Source of the DNA: an uncultured bacterium | Lineage (GTDB): Bacteria > Actinomycetota > Coriobacteriia > Coriobacteriales > Eggerthellaceae | Direction of reading: 5' to 3' | Length of the DNA stretch: 18,999 bases | NCBI GenBank assembly: GCA_947649215.1 | Contig: CANSQW010000005.1 | Coordinates: forward strand, 1 to 18,999 | Shown: piece after piece, positions 11,285 through 18,999 of the stretch | Layout: each line of letters opens with the position of its first letter | How positions within the stretch are numbered: position 1 is the stretch's first letter | Notes under the pieces: generated by a model | Told to the model about the DNA's origin: nothing | The model's database searches: none | The model's input: only the letters and a program-made list of their open reading frames with translations | Program-made: the position numbers and the translations under genes

Positions 11285-12601
11285 CTACGCCCCTTCTACG
11301 CAAAAGGGCTCGAAAACGCCCGCGTAGGCCGGGCTCGCAAGCAGCACGAGGCGCGTGCCGGCCTCCTCATGCGTCTCAGAGACGATGTGGCAGCGCTCAT
11401 GGGCCACCGACACCAGATCGCCGCGTTGGTAGGGAATGAGCACCTCCAGGTGCGCGTCAGCGGCGGCAGCGGCCTGGGCGATGCGCTCGACGAGCCCGCC
11501 TGTCCCCTCCCCCGTCTCGGCTGATACGCGCAGCGCCAGCGGATGGCGGCTCTCCAGGGCAGCACGCGTCTCCCCGTCGAGCAGGTCCACCTTGTTGAAC
11601 ACCTCGAGACGCGGAATGTCCTGGGCGCCTATCTGGTCGAGCACCTCCTGAACCGCCTCGATCTGCCCCTCGTACTCTGGCGACGAGGCGTCCACCACAT
11701 GCAGGATCAGATCAGACCCCGTGATCTCGTCAAGCGTCGACTTGAACGCCTCCACGAGCGTCGTCGGCAGCTTCTGGATGAAGCCGACCGTATCGGTAAT
11801 GGTGATCTCGCGACCCTCGGGCAGCTCGAACTTGCGGGTGGTGGAGTCGAGCGTGGCGAACAGCTTGTCGTAGCTGAGCACGTCAGCATCGGTCAGGCGG
11901 TTGATGAGGCTCGACTTCCCCGCGTTGGTGTAGCCGGCCAGCGCCACCTTGAACATGCCGCTCGCATAGCGGCTCTCGCGCTGGACGGCGCGCACCTCGG
12001 CCAGGTGGGCCAGCTCGCGCTTGATGGAGGTGATGCGCTTGCGCACCATGCGGCGGTCGACCTCGAGCTGGCTCTCGCCCTCGCCGAAGCGCGACCCCAC
12101 GCCGCCACCCATGCGGTTGGAGGCCAGGTGCGCCCACATGCCGCGCAGACGCGGCAGCAGGTACTGGTTCTGGGCCAGGCGCACCTGCAAGCGGCCCTCC
12201 TTGCTCGTGGCATGGAGGGCGAAGATATCGAGGATGAGCGCCGTGCGGTCGATGACCTTCACGTCCCGCCCCACGATCTTCTCCAAGTTGGACTGCTGGG
12301 ACGGCGTCAGCTCGTCATCGAAGATGACGAGGTCGGCGGCGTGGGCGCGCGCCAGGTCGGCGATCTCCTCAGCCTTGCCGCTTCCCACGAACGTGCGCGG
12401 GTTGGGCGCGTCGAGCCTCTGGGTGGTCATGGCCACCGTCTCAGCGCCGGCGGTGTCGGCCAGCCGCTCCAACTCAGCCAGAGACGAGGCCAGGGGCCAC
12501 TTGAGCCCCGGCCGCTCGACGCCGACGAGGACGGCGCGCTCGCGCCGCTCCTCGGCGAGGGTCTTCGGCCCCCGCTCGATCACAGATTCAAACTCAGTCA
12601 T
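11285..12601 (-). CDS. hflX: ribosome-associated GTPase HflX
   Basis: The protein has 438 residues. The N-terminal HflX domain carries RLDAPNPRTFVGSGKAEEI (62-80) and FDDELTPSQQSNLE (94-107). The linker helix has the Gly-rich MGGGVGSRFGEGESQLE (164-180). The G domain has G1 GYTNAGKSS (223-231), G3 DTVGF (270-274) and G4 NKVD (336-339). HflX splits stalled ribosomes, particularly under heat stress. Start ATG 12601 has AGAGGA upstream; the frame open to 12772 overlaps miaA and has no ribosome site. It lies 41 nt after miaA on the same strand, as in the common miaA-hflX arrangement. Confidence 0.96.
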   Translation of the reverse strand: MTEFESVIERGPKTLAEERRERAVLVGVERPGLKWPLASSLAELERLADTAGAETVAMTTQRLDAPNPRTFVGSGKAEEIADLARAHAADLVIFDDELTPSQQSNLEKIVGRDVKVIDRTALILDIFALHATSKEGRLQVRLAQNQYLLPRLRGMWAHLASNRMGGGVGSRFGEGESQLEVDRRMVRKRITSIKRELAHLAEVRAVQRESRYASGMFKVALAGYTNAGKSSLINRLTDADVLSYDKLFATLDSTTRKFELPEGREITITDTVGFIQKLPTTLVEAFKSTLDEITGSDLILHVVDASSPEYEGQIEAVQEVLDQIGAQDIPRLEVFNKVDLLDGETRAALESRHPLALRVSAETGEGTGGLVERIAQAAAAADAHLEVLIPYQRGDLVSVAHERCHIVSETHEEAGTRLVLLASPAYAGVFEPFCVEGA

Positions 12602-12642
12602 AGGCGTTCCTCTCAAAACCGACCGAAGGCGGGATGCGGCCG

Positions 12643-13596
12643 CTACGACGACAAGGGCCCCACCGGGCGCCCAAGCTCCCCCTCGATGGCCTCCAGCGCC
12701 GCCCGCGCGATGGCGGGGGCATCGCCGGAATCGGCGTTCACCCAGCGGACGCGAGCGTCCTGCCGAAACCACGAGCGCTGGCGCTTCGCGTAGCGACGCG
12801 TGGCCGTCTTAATGGCCTCCACGGCCTCGGAGAGGGTGCAACGCCCCTCCAGGGTCTCTACGATCTCCTTGTAGCCGATGGCCTGCGGCGCGGTGACGCC
12901 CGCGCGGAAGCCGCCTTCCAGCAGCCCGCGCACCTCGTCAACGAGCCCCGCGTCCACCATCGCGTCGACACGCCGGTCGATGCGCTCGCGCAGGAGGTCC
13001 GGATCCACGGCCAGGCCCACGAACACGGCTGGCACCGCCTGGGGCAGCGTCGCCAGGTTGCGCTTCTGCTCGGCATACGACCCACCCTCGGCCAGAAGCT
13101 CGAAGGCGCGCGCCACGCGGCGCACGTTGTTCGGGTGAACCACCGCAGCGCTGGCCGGATCAACCTCCTGCAGCCGCTCCCAGAGCGCCTGGGCGCCCTG
13201 CTCGGCGGCAAACGCCATGCACTGCTCCCGCACGGGGTTCTCCACCTGCTCGCCTGCGGGGAAGTCGTAGGCATCCACCGCAGCGCGCACGTAGAGCCCC
13301 GTCCCGCCGGCCAGCACCGGGTAGGCGCCACGCGCGTCGATGGCCGAGAAGCACGCCCGGGCATAGGGCTGGAAGAGCGCGGCGGAATACGGCTCGCCCG
13401 GATCCACCAGGTCGAGCCCGTGGTGCGGCACGCGGCGCTCAGCCTCGGGGATCTTCCCCGTGCCGATGTCCATGCCGCGGTAGACCTGCATGGAATCCGC
13501 GCTCACCACCTCACCCGGAAGGGTCAAGGCAAGCTCCTGGGCGACGTCGGTCTTACCCGACGCCGTCGGCCCCACCACGCAGACGACGGGCCTCAT
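12643..13596 (-). CDS. miaA: tRNA dimethylallyltransferase MiaA
   Basis: The protein has 317 residues. P-loop GPTASGKT (9-16); SADSMQVYRGMDIGTGK with the catalytic Asp; GGTGLYVRAAVD; HPNNVRRVARA; AIGYKEIVE; and the C-terminal TRRYAKRQRSWFR. It adds the dimethylallyl group to A37 of tRNAs that read UNN codons, and MiaB then methylthiolates the product. Its ATG overlaps the miaB stop by 4 bp (ATGA), so the two steps of ms2i6A synthesis are translationally coupled. Confidence 0.97.
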   Translation of the reverse strand: MRPVVCVVGPTASGKTDVAQELALTLPGEVVSADSMQVYRGMDIGTGKIPEAERRVPHHGLDLVDPGEPYSAALFQPYARACFSAIDARGAYPVLAGGTGLYVRAAVDAYDFPAGEQVENPVREQCMAFAAEQGAQALWERLQEVDPASAAVVHPNNVRRVARAFELLAEGGSYAEQKRNLATLPQAVPAVFVGLAVDPDLLRERIDRRVDAMVDAGLVDEVRGLLEGGFRAGVTAPQAIGYKEIVETLEGRCTLSEAVEAIKTATRRYAKRQRSWFRQDARVRWVNADSGDAPAIARAALEAIEGELGRPVGPLSS

Positions 13597-14966
13597 GCGC
13601 GCGTCGCGCCGCCGTCGGCCACCGTGCCGGCCAAATACCAGGTGCGCGCCTCGTCCACGCGGACGGGCACCACGGTTCCCACCAGCTCAGCGACGGTTCG
13701 GCCGCCGGGCACGGGCGCGTGGACGGTCTGGTTCTTGGGACTCTTGCCCGAGAGCATGGCCTCGTCGCGTTTGGAGGCTCCCTCCACCAGCACGTCAACC
13801 ACCTTCCCGAGCTCAGCCTGGTTCGCCTCGTAGGCGCAGCGCTGCACGGCCTCCACAAGACGGTCGAAGCGCTCCTGGATCACCTCGCGCGGCGTATCGT
13901 CGACAAGCTTCGCCGCCGGCGTTCCCTCGCGCTTGGAGTAGATGAAGGTGAACACCTGGCTGTAGCCCACCTCCTCCACCAGCGAGAGCGTCTGGAGGAA
14001 GTCCTCCTCGGTCTCACCGGGGAATCCCACGATGATGTCGGTGGAAAGCGCGATGCCCGGGCATGCCTCGCGCAGCTTGGCGATAAGCCCGAGGTAGTGC
14101 TCGCGCGTGTAGCGGCGGTTCATAGCCGCCAGAATGCGGTCGGAACCCGACTGGGCCGGCAGGTGCAACGCCGGCATGAGCGAGCGCAGCGTGCCGAAGC
14201 GGGCGATGACCTCGTCGGTGAGGTCCTTCGGATGGCTCGTGGCGAAGCGCAGCCGCTCGATGCCCGTGGCGTCCACCGCGTCAAGCACGTCTACGAAGCG
14301 CGGCTCGCCGTAGAGGTCGCGCCCGTAGGAGTTCACATTCTGGCCGAGCAGCGTGATCTCGCGCACGCCAGCCTCCACGTAGCCGCGCGCCTCCTCGGCG
14401 ATGTCCTCGAGCGTGCGCGACTTCTCCCGCCCGCGCACGTAGGGCACGATGCAGTACGAGCAGAAGTTGTCGCAGCCCACGGTGATGGGCAGCCATGCGG
14501 CCCAGGAGTGCTCGCGCGCCGTCGGCAACGTCGTCGGGAAGTCGGCGGAGGACTCGAGCACCTCCACATGGTGCGCGCCATCGGCGACGGCGGCGGAAAG
14601 CAGGCCCGGCAGCGAGCCGAGGTTGTGGGTGCCGAACACCACATCGAGATGGGGAAGCTGCTCGGTGAGCTTCTCGCCGTCACGCTGGCCGATACAGCCT
14701 CCCACCGCGACGATGCGCTTGGAAAGCGGCGTGCCCGCGCGCAGCGGCACGTTCTTGAGCGAGGCGACCTGCCCGTAGAGCCGCACGTCAGCAGCCTCGC
14801 GCACGCAGCAGGTCATGAAGACGATGATGTCAGCTTCCTCGATGGTCTCGACCATCGAGGCGCCAAGGCCCTCGAGCATGCCCGCGATGCGCTCGGAGTC
14901 ATGCTTGTTCATCTGGCAGCCGAAGGTGTGGATGCAGAAGGTCATCCGGTCGAAGGTAGGAGTCAT
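13593..14966 (-). CDS. miaB: tRNA-2-methylthio-N6-dimethylallyladenosine synthase MiaB
   Basis: The protein has 457 residues. The N-terminal MTTase domain has cysteines in FGCQMN (Cys17), TCCVR (Cys53) and GGCIGQ (Cys91) that ligate the auxiliary cluster. The radical SAM motif is CDNFCSYC (Cys165, Cys169, Cys172). A C-terminal TRAM domain follows (VDVLVEGASKRDEAMLSGKS ... TVVPVRVDEA). Start ATG 14966 has AAGGA five nt upstream; the frame to 15056 runs into the spoVS end without a ribosome site. It is the first gene of miaB-miaA-hflX and lies 70 nt after spoVS. Confidence 0.96.
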   Translation of the reverse strand: MTPTFDRMTFCIHTFGCQMNKHDSERIAGMLEGLGASMVETIEEADIIVFMTCCVREAADVRLYGQVASLKNVPLRAGTPLSKRIVAVGGCIGQRDGEKLTEQLPHLDVVFGTHNLGSLPGLLSAAVADGAHHVEVLESSADFPTTLPTAREHSWAAWLPITVGCDNFCSYCIVPYVRGREKSRTLEDIAEEARGYVEAGVREITLLGQNVNSYGRDLYGEPRFVDVLDAVDATGIERLRFATSHPKDLTDEVIARFGTLRSLMPALHLPAQSGSDRILAAMNRRYTREHYLGLIAKLREACPGIALSTDIIVGFPGETEEDFLQTLSLVEEVGYSQVFTFIYSKREGTPAAKLVDDTPREVIQERFDRLVEAVQRCAYEANQAELGKVVDVLVEGASKRDEAMLSGKSPKNQTVHAPVPGGRTVAELVGTVVPVRVDEARTWYLAGTVADGGATRA

Positions 14967-15036
14967 GAGGTCCTTTGGGGTCGGAGGTATGGGAAGGCGC
15001 GTCGCGAGAGCGGCTCCCCGGCGCGCCGGGCGCCTG

Positions 15037-15360
15037 CTAGCGCGCCTCTCCCCCATCAGCGGTGCCGCGCAGGTAGCGGGGCTCCACGGCGAAGCGGATG
15101 GCCGTGCGGTACTCGCCGTCGATGACGATGTCGGCGAAGGACGGCACGCACATGATCTCGATGCCGATGGGCGAGAGGAATCCGCGGGAGATGGCGATGG
15201 CCTTGACCGCCTGGTTGACGGCGCCGGCGCCGACGGCCTGGATCTCGACGGCCACGCCGTCCTTGATCATGCCGGCGATGGCACCTGCCACCGAGGCGGG
15301 GGAAGACTTCGAGGAAACTTTCAGGCAGCCGATCTCCGGCTTGGGGTCTGTCGTTGACAC
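15037..15360 (-). CDS. spoVS: SpoVS-family protein
   Basis: The protein has 107 residues: CLKVSSKSSPASVAGAIAGM, VAVEIQAVGAGAVNQAVKAI, AISRGFLSPIGIEIMCVPSF. This is the highly conserved SpoVS (Alba-like fold) core, with a slightly longer C-terminal tail (YLRGTADGGEAR). In Bacillus SpoVS affects septation and sporulation and probably binds nucleic acid. It is kept in many non-sporulating bacteria, commonly beside rny. The start is GTG 15360 with AAGGA six nt upstream. A promoter candidate lies about 95 nt upstream, so it need not depend on rny transcription. Confidence 0.93.
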   Translation of the reverse strand: MSTTDPKPEIGCLKVSSKSSPASVAGAIAGMIKDGVAVEIQAVGAGAVNQAVKAIAISRGFLSPIGIEIMCVPSFADIVIDGEYRTAIRFAVEPRYLRGTADGGEAR

Positions 15361-15452
15361 GTGTTGTCCTTGTCGTGCGCTTCGTTTGGTGATCGTTCAG
15401 TGCTGCGTTTCGCGGTGCGATGCCCTGAGGGGCAACCGTTAGGCTGTCGGTC

Positions 15453-15481
15453 ATTTTACCGATAAACCCCAGGCAGCGCAA
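15453..15481 (-). promoter_or_regulatory. putative spoVS promoter
   Basis: On the - strand, TTGCGC (complement of 15476-15481), a 17-nt spacer and TAAAAT (complement of 15453-15458), in the 145-bp gap between the GHKL gene and spoVS. Confidence 0.45.
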
Positions 15482-15505
15482 CCGACAACGCGCCTGATCA
15501 ACAAG

Positions 15506-16594
15506 CTAGCGGAGCTTCTCCACGGGGATGGTGATGCGAATGGCGTCGCCGCCCGCGCGCACCTCCGGCTCAACCGAGGGATCGAGGTAGTAGCGCTCGG
15601 CGATGTCGGCGAACAGGCGGCTCACCGACGCCTTGAGCGCGTCCACGTCGTCGGACGCGAGCACCAGGCCGCGCCCGTCACCCGAAGGCGCCTGCGCGCG
15701 ACGGGCCTTGCGAGCGGCCGGACGCGCGAAGCTCTCCGCCTGGAGGCGGTCCATGAGCGAGGGCACCGGCCCTATCTGCCCGTCAATGATGCGCCGCGCG
15801 CTCCGCTCGGAGAGCGTGAGGCCCATCTCGTCGGCAAGCGCCGCGAGCGCAGCAGGGTCAGCCGCCGCCGCGAGGCGCTTCACCGCCGGCAGCGTCGCGG
15901 CGTCCTCGCAGAAGGCACGGGCAGCCGCCGAGGTGGTGGCCATGCCGAAGGCGTAGAGGGTGGCCGCCACCTCGGTGAACGAGCCGCAGTAGACGCTGCA
16001 GTCGCGCCGGTGCTCAAGGGCGAACTCGGCGGCGGTGCGCAGGATGTTCTTCGGCCCGCGCATGGCATGGGCGCCGCCCTCCTGCACCTCGAAGCTGGGG
16101 AACGTCGACTGGTCCGTCTTCTCGCCCAGGCGGTCGAGGTCGGTGGTGACGGCAAGCGCCGAGCCCAGCCCTGGGGCCGATGAGGCCACGCGCGCTTCCT
16201 CGGCGTTCACCGCGATGGAGTAGAGCGCCATGCCGCGCCCGTGCATCCCCCACTTGTCCATGCGCGCCGTATCGAGCTTGGAGGTGACGCGCGGCTCGAA
16301 GATGCGACCGTGCATGGCCGCGGGGATGCCGGCGCCGTCGTCGACGATGACGAGCGAGCGGGCCGTGTCGTCGCGCTGGACGGCGAGGAAGATGTTGCGC
16401 GCCCCGGCATCGCGGGCGTTGCGCAGCATCTCGATGACGATGTCCTCCGTGCAGCGGATGTCCTGGGCTGCCTGGCGACGCTCCGCCTCGGAGCTCCTAA
16501 GACGGACGAAGCCATCCCCGAGGTCGTCTTCGACCCGGAGATGGCTCTCGCCGCACACGGACTCCACGAAGGAGCCGAGCGATTCCTCTGCCAT
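15506..16594 (-). CDS. GHKL-type ATP-binding protein (HATPase_c) of unknown role
   Basis: The protein has 362 residues. The N-terminal GHKL ATPase fold has N box EMLRNARDAGA (55-65), G1 box DDGAGIP (85-91) and G2-like WGMHGRGMALYS (115-126), resembling histidine-kinase, MutL and Hsp90-type ATP sites. There is no DHp/H-box, receiver or TM, so it is not a classical sensor kinase. The region after about 215 is helical and Ala-rich (ATLPAVKRLAAAADPAALAA), then an unrecognised C-terminal domain (YYLDPSVEPEVRAGGDAIRI). ATG 16594 lies 3 nt after the rny stop, with no good ribosome site, so it is likely coupled to rny. Position between rny and spoVS suggests an RNA- or division-related role, which is inference. 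Confidence 0.8.
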   Translation of the reverse strand: MAEESLGSFVESVCGESHLRVEDDLGDGFVRLRSSEAERRQAAQDIRCTEDIVIEMLRNARDAGARNIFLAVQRDDTARSLVIVDDGAGIPAAMHGRIFEPRVTSKLDTARMDKWGMHGRGMALYSIAVNAEEARVASSAPGLGSALAVTTDLDRLGEKTDQSTFPSFEVQEGGAHAMRGPKNILRTAAEFALEHRRDCSVYCGSFTEVAATLYAFGMATTSAAARAFCEDAATLPAVKRLAAAADPAALAALADEMGLTLSERSARRIIDGQIGPVPSLMDRLQAESFARPAARKARRAQAPSGDGRGLVLASDDVDALKASVSRLFADIAERYYLDPSVEPEVRAGGDAIRITIPVEKLR

Positions 16595-16597
16595 GGG

Positions 16598-18130
16598 CTA
16601 CTTGGCGTAGTCGACGGCGCGGCTCTCGCGGATGACCACGACCTTCACCTGGCCGGGATACTGCATCTCGCTCTCGATCTGATGGGCGATGTCGTGGGCC
16701 AGCACCACGGACTGGGCCTCGTCGACCACCTCCGGCTTCACCATGACGCGAACCTCGCGGCCGGCCTGGATGGCGTAGGTGCGCTCGACGCCGTCATGGG
16801 CGTTGGCGATCTCCTCGAGCTTCTCGAGGCGCTTGATGTAGGCGTCGAGCGTCTCCTTGCGGGCGCCGGGGCGCGCCGCGGAGACGGCGTCAGCCGCCTG
16901 CACGAGCACGTCGATGACGGTGTTGGGGTCAACATCGCCGTGGTGCGCCTCGATGGCATGCACGATCTCCGCGCGCTCGCCGAAGCGACGCGCCAGATCA
17001 GCGCCGATGACCGCGTGGCTGCCCTCCATGTCGTGGTCGATGGCCTTGCCCAGGTCGTGGAGCAGGCCCGCACGCTTGGCGGGGATGGGATCGAGCCCCA
17101 GCTCCGAGGCCATGACGCCGGAAAGGTAGGCCACCTCCAGCGAGTGGTTGAGCACGTTCTGCCCGTAGGAGGTGCGGTAGCGCAGGCGCCCGAGGGTACG
17201 CACGATCTCCGGATGCAGGTCGTGGATGCCGGTGTCGAAGGCGGCCTGCTCGCCAGCCTCCTGCACGCGCTGGTTCACAAGCGCGACGGCCTTGCCGTAC
17301 ATCTCCTCGATGCGCGCCGGGTGAATGCGGCCGTCAGCCACGAGGTTCTCCATGGTGACGCGGCCGATCTCGCGGCGAACCGGGTCGAAGCACGAGATGG
17401 TGACGCACTCCGGCGTGTCGTCGATGATGAGGTTGGTGCCGGTCAGCTGCTCGAACGAGCGGATGTTGCGGCCCTCGCGGCCGATGATGCGGCCCTTGAG
17501 GTCATCCGAGGGGATGTGGATGGCCGACACGGTGTTCTCGGCCGAGTGGTCTGCGGCCACGCGCTGGATGGCGAGGCTCAGGATCATGCGGGCCTTCTTG
17601 TCGGCCTCGGCCTTGGTGCGGGCCTCGGCGTCGCGGATGATGGCGGCCGACTCATGGGTCACCTCATCGCGGATGGTGTCGAGCAGCTCCTCCTTGGCCT
17701 CCTCGGGCGACATGCCCGCGACTCGCTCGAGACGGCGGCCCATCTCGACCTCAGCCTCGTCCAGGTCGCGCTCGCGGCGCTCGATCTGCCCCTGGAGAGA
17801 CGAGATCTGGTGCTCGCGCGCGTCGAGGGTCTCGCTACGACGGTCGAGCGACTCCTCGCGCTGGGAGATGCGGTTCTCGGCGCTGCGCACCTCGCGCATG
17901 CGCTCCTTGTTCTCGTTCTCGACTTCCTGCTTGTACTTGAGGGCCTGGTCCTTGGCCTCGATGACGGCCTCGCGTCGCATCGTCTCGGCTTGCTGCTTGG
18001 CGTTCTCGACCACCGTGGCCGCCTCTTCGGCGGCCCGCTTGGTAGCGGAGTTGGCAAGGAAGCGCGTGGCGACGAAACCGAGGGCGATGCCGGCGACGGC
18101 ACCGATGACCAGCCAGATGATCTCAGGCAT
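16598..18130 (-). CDS. rny: ribonuclease Y
   Basis: The protein has 510 residues: an N-terminal TM (about 4-22), a long coiled coil (about 30-190), a KH domain with the GREG loop ([20 protein letters not shown], 208-227) and an HD domain with metal-binding His359-Asp360 ([11 protein letters not shown]). RNase Y is the membrane-anchored endoribonuclease that starts mRNA decay. Start ATG 18130 has AAAGGGGA five nt upstream; the frame to 18178 would place a polar segment before the TM. The next gene begins 3 nt after its stop. Confidence 0.97.
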   Translation of the reverse strand: MPEIIWLVIGAVAGIALGFVATRFLANSATKRAAEEAATVVENAKQQAETMRREAVIEAKDQALKYKQEVENENKERMREVRSAENRISQREESLDRRSETLDAREHQISSLQGQIERRERDLDEAEVEMGRRLERVAGMSPEEAKEELLDTIRDEVTHESAAIIRDAEARTKAEADKKARMILSLAIQRVAADHSAENTVSAIHIPSDDLKGRIIGREGRNIRSFEQLTGTNLIIDDTPECVTISCFDPVRREIGRVTMENLVADGRIHPARIEEMYGKAVALVNQRVQEAGEQAAFDTGIHDLHPEIVRTLGRLRYRTSYGQNVLNHSLEVAYLSGVMASELGLDPIPAKRAGLLHDLGKAIDHDMEGSHAVIGADLARRFGERAEIVHAIEAHHGDVDPNTVIDVLVQAADAVSAARPGARKETLDAYIKRLEKLEEIANAHDGVERTYAIQAGREVRVMVKPEVVDEAQSVVLAHDIAHQIESEMQYPGQVKVVVIRESRAVDYAK

Positions 18131-18181
18131 TGGTTCCCCTTTCGTCTGCGGGTTGGTTTCGGTCAGGTTGGTTTGCACAGT

Positions 18182-18206
18182 AAAAATGCCCGCTTCGGGC
18201 GGGCAT
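18182..18206 (-). terminator. rho-independent terminator upstream of rny
   Basis: ATGCCCGC (18186-18193) and GCGGGCAT (18199-18206) form an 8-bp stem with a 5-nt loop. On the - strand it is followed by TTTTT (complement of 18182-18186). It lies 52 nt before the rny start, so it either ends recX transcription or attenuates rny. Confidence 0.7.
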
Positions 18207-18380
18207 GAGCAATGGACGCGGAGGGTAGGCGCGGTATAGGGTTGTCTCTATAGTCAAATACCCTGCGGGTACACATCGCTCATAGCTACCACAGAGTATA
18301 GCGTATTATCCCGGAGCCCCGACCAAAGACCGAAAAACAGCATGGGAAAGAGGCGGCTTGCACCGTCCAGGACCGCTAAG

Positions 18381-18426
18381 GCGCCGCGAGGGGCTCTCCC
18401 GCGCAAGGGCGCGCCCCTCGCGGCGC
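18381..18426 (-). repeat. 14-bp inverted repeat after recX
   Basis: GCGCCGCGAGGGGC (18381-18394) and its exact complement (18413-18426) flank an 18-nt loop, 27 bp beyond the recX stop. The stem is very stable but has no T-run; it may protect or end the recX mRNA. Confidence 0.55.
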
Positions 18427-18452
18427 TGCGAGGCGAGGGGTGAGCGAGGGGG

Positions 18453-18998
18453 CTAGCAGCTGGACTCCGCCCAGCGGCGGGCGGCCGTGGCGGCGGTCGA
18501 TGAGCCGAATCCCTGCTGGACGAGCTTGCGGTAGGCGGCCTCGCGCTTGTTCTTGGCCCGAGGCGGGCGTCGGTCGAGCAGGGCCAGGGCGCGCTCCACG
18601 TCGGCTTCCTCGCCGGCGGCGCGGTACTCCCCCAGCGCCTCGAGCTCGTCCGGGTCGATGCCGAGCTCCTCGATCTCGGCGAGCACGCCCTCCACCCCCT
18701 TGCCGGCGGCCACGCGCATGCGGATGAGCGCCTCGGCGTAGCGGCGGTCGTCCACCGCGTGGACGCGAACGGCGCGCGCGATGGCCTCCTCCGCCGCCTC
18801 CTCCGCGTAGCCGTCCCGCGCCAGGCGCCCCCGCAGGCGCGCGGTCGACTGCTCCCGCGTGGCGGCGAGCCGCAGGATCTTCTGGAACGCGCGCTCCGCC
18901 GTCAGCTCCGGCTCACCCGCAGGCCCCGCCTCGCGTCGGGGCTCGCCGTCATCAGCGAGCCCGCCTTGCCGCCGGGCATCCCGCGCCCCAGCGCTGCT
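18453..18998 (-). CDS. recX: regulatory protein RecX (partial, 5' end outside window)
   Basis: About 181 C-terminal residues are visible; the frame is open to the right edge. Three-helix RecX repeats are recognisable: AFQKILRLAATREQSTARLR then GRLARDGYAEEAAEEAIARA, then AVDDRRYAEALIRMRVAAGK, matching the L-x-R-S-x-x-E-L...G....I..AI..L...-DD-x-x-YA pattern. RecX binds RecA filaments and limits RecA activity. The Arg/Gly-rich stretch at the window edge may be an N-terminal extension. The internal ATG at 18755 is not the start because the conserved helices continue upstream of it. recA commonly lies upstream, and the SOS genes at 10.1-11.1 kb share this pathway. Confidence 0.85.
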   Translation of the reverse strand, partial: SSAGARDARRQGGLADDGEPRREAGPAGEPELTAERAFQKILRLAATREQSTARLRGRLARDGYAEEAAEEAIARAVRVHAVDDRRYAEALIRMRVAAGKGVEGVLAEIEELGIDPDELEALGEYRAAGEEADVERALALLDRRPPRAKNKREAAYRKLVQQGFGSSTAATAARRWAESSC

Positions 18999-18999
18999 G

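Larger units (their letters stand above)
18131..18452. other. 322-bp region between recX and rny: leader with hairpins, no gene seen
   Basis: No ORF or tRNA is supported. It holds a clear - strand terminator (18182-18206), an A/T-richer middle with - strand -10-like hexamers (TATACT at about 18295, GATAAT at about 18305) but no convincing -35, and a 14-bp inverted repeat close to the recX stop. The rny promoter is probably here. Confidence 0.5.

Noticed and set aside
11543..12793. 416-codon + strand open frame
   Set aside because: Antisense to hflX and miaA; no domain visible.
13719..15125. 468-codon + strand open frame
   Set aside because: Antisense to miaB; the composition is His/Arg/Leu-rich without motifs.
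16241..18208. 655-codon + strand open frame
   Set aside because: Antisense shadow of rny and the GHKL gene, whose - strand products are clearly recognisable; an artefact of GC-rich codon use.
18207..18380. Possible tRNA or small RNA gene
   Set aside because: No cloverleaf or other conserved RNA structure could be drawn from the sequence.

Overview
The window is high-GC chromosomal DNA from an actinobacterium. The run recX - rny - GHKL ATPase - spoVS - miaB - miaA - hflX - lexA - nrdR - dut, with actinobacterial-style LexA boxes, suggests a Coriobacteriia member (Olsenella/Collinsella-like). That assignment rests on gene content and order recalled from knowledge, not on a search.

Layout. (1) 1-2575, + strand: the 3' end of a hemW-like gene, then an apparent operon of a flavodoxin-family oxidoreductase, a low-molecular-weight protein tyrosine phosphatase and an unrecognised protein with an internal duplication, closed by a rho-independent terminator. 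(2) 2580-8206: a compact, apparently intact filamentous-phage (inovirus) prophage of about 5.6 kb. All ten of its genes are on the - strand. It is bounded by 19-bp direct repeats that are dif/Xer-like recombination sites. (3) 8207-18999: host chromosome again, mostly on the - strand. It holds a small membrane protein, dut-nrdR, a divergent SOS pair (a 75-aa single-TM protein and lexA, sharing three LexA boxes and two overlapping promoters), hflX, miaA-miaB, spoVS, a GHKL ATPase, rny and the 3' part of recX.

The prophage reads, in transcription order: candidate ssDNA-binding protein (105 aa), a protein with a Lar-like zinc-ribbon tail (147 aa), three small membrane proteins (109, 68 and 52 aa), a 54-aa pVIII-like major coat protein, a rho-independent terminator, a 611-aa pIII-like adhesin with seven internal repeats, an 84-aa pVI-like protein, a Zot/pI assembly ATPase, a hairpin-rich intergenic region and an HUH rolling-circle replication initiator. 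There is no integrase, secretin or recognisable repressor. This fits a phage of a single-membrane host that uses the host XerC/XerD recombinases at dif. Removing the prophage between the repeats restores a plausible host dif, so the window probably includes the replication terminus. The host genes on either side point toward the site.

The two most interesting items are the dif-integrated inovirus with its repeat adhesin and Lar-like protein, and the SOS-controlled small membrane protein divergent from lexA, which could be an unrecognised damage-induced cell-division inhibitor.
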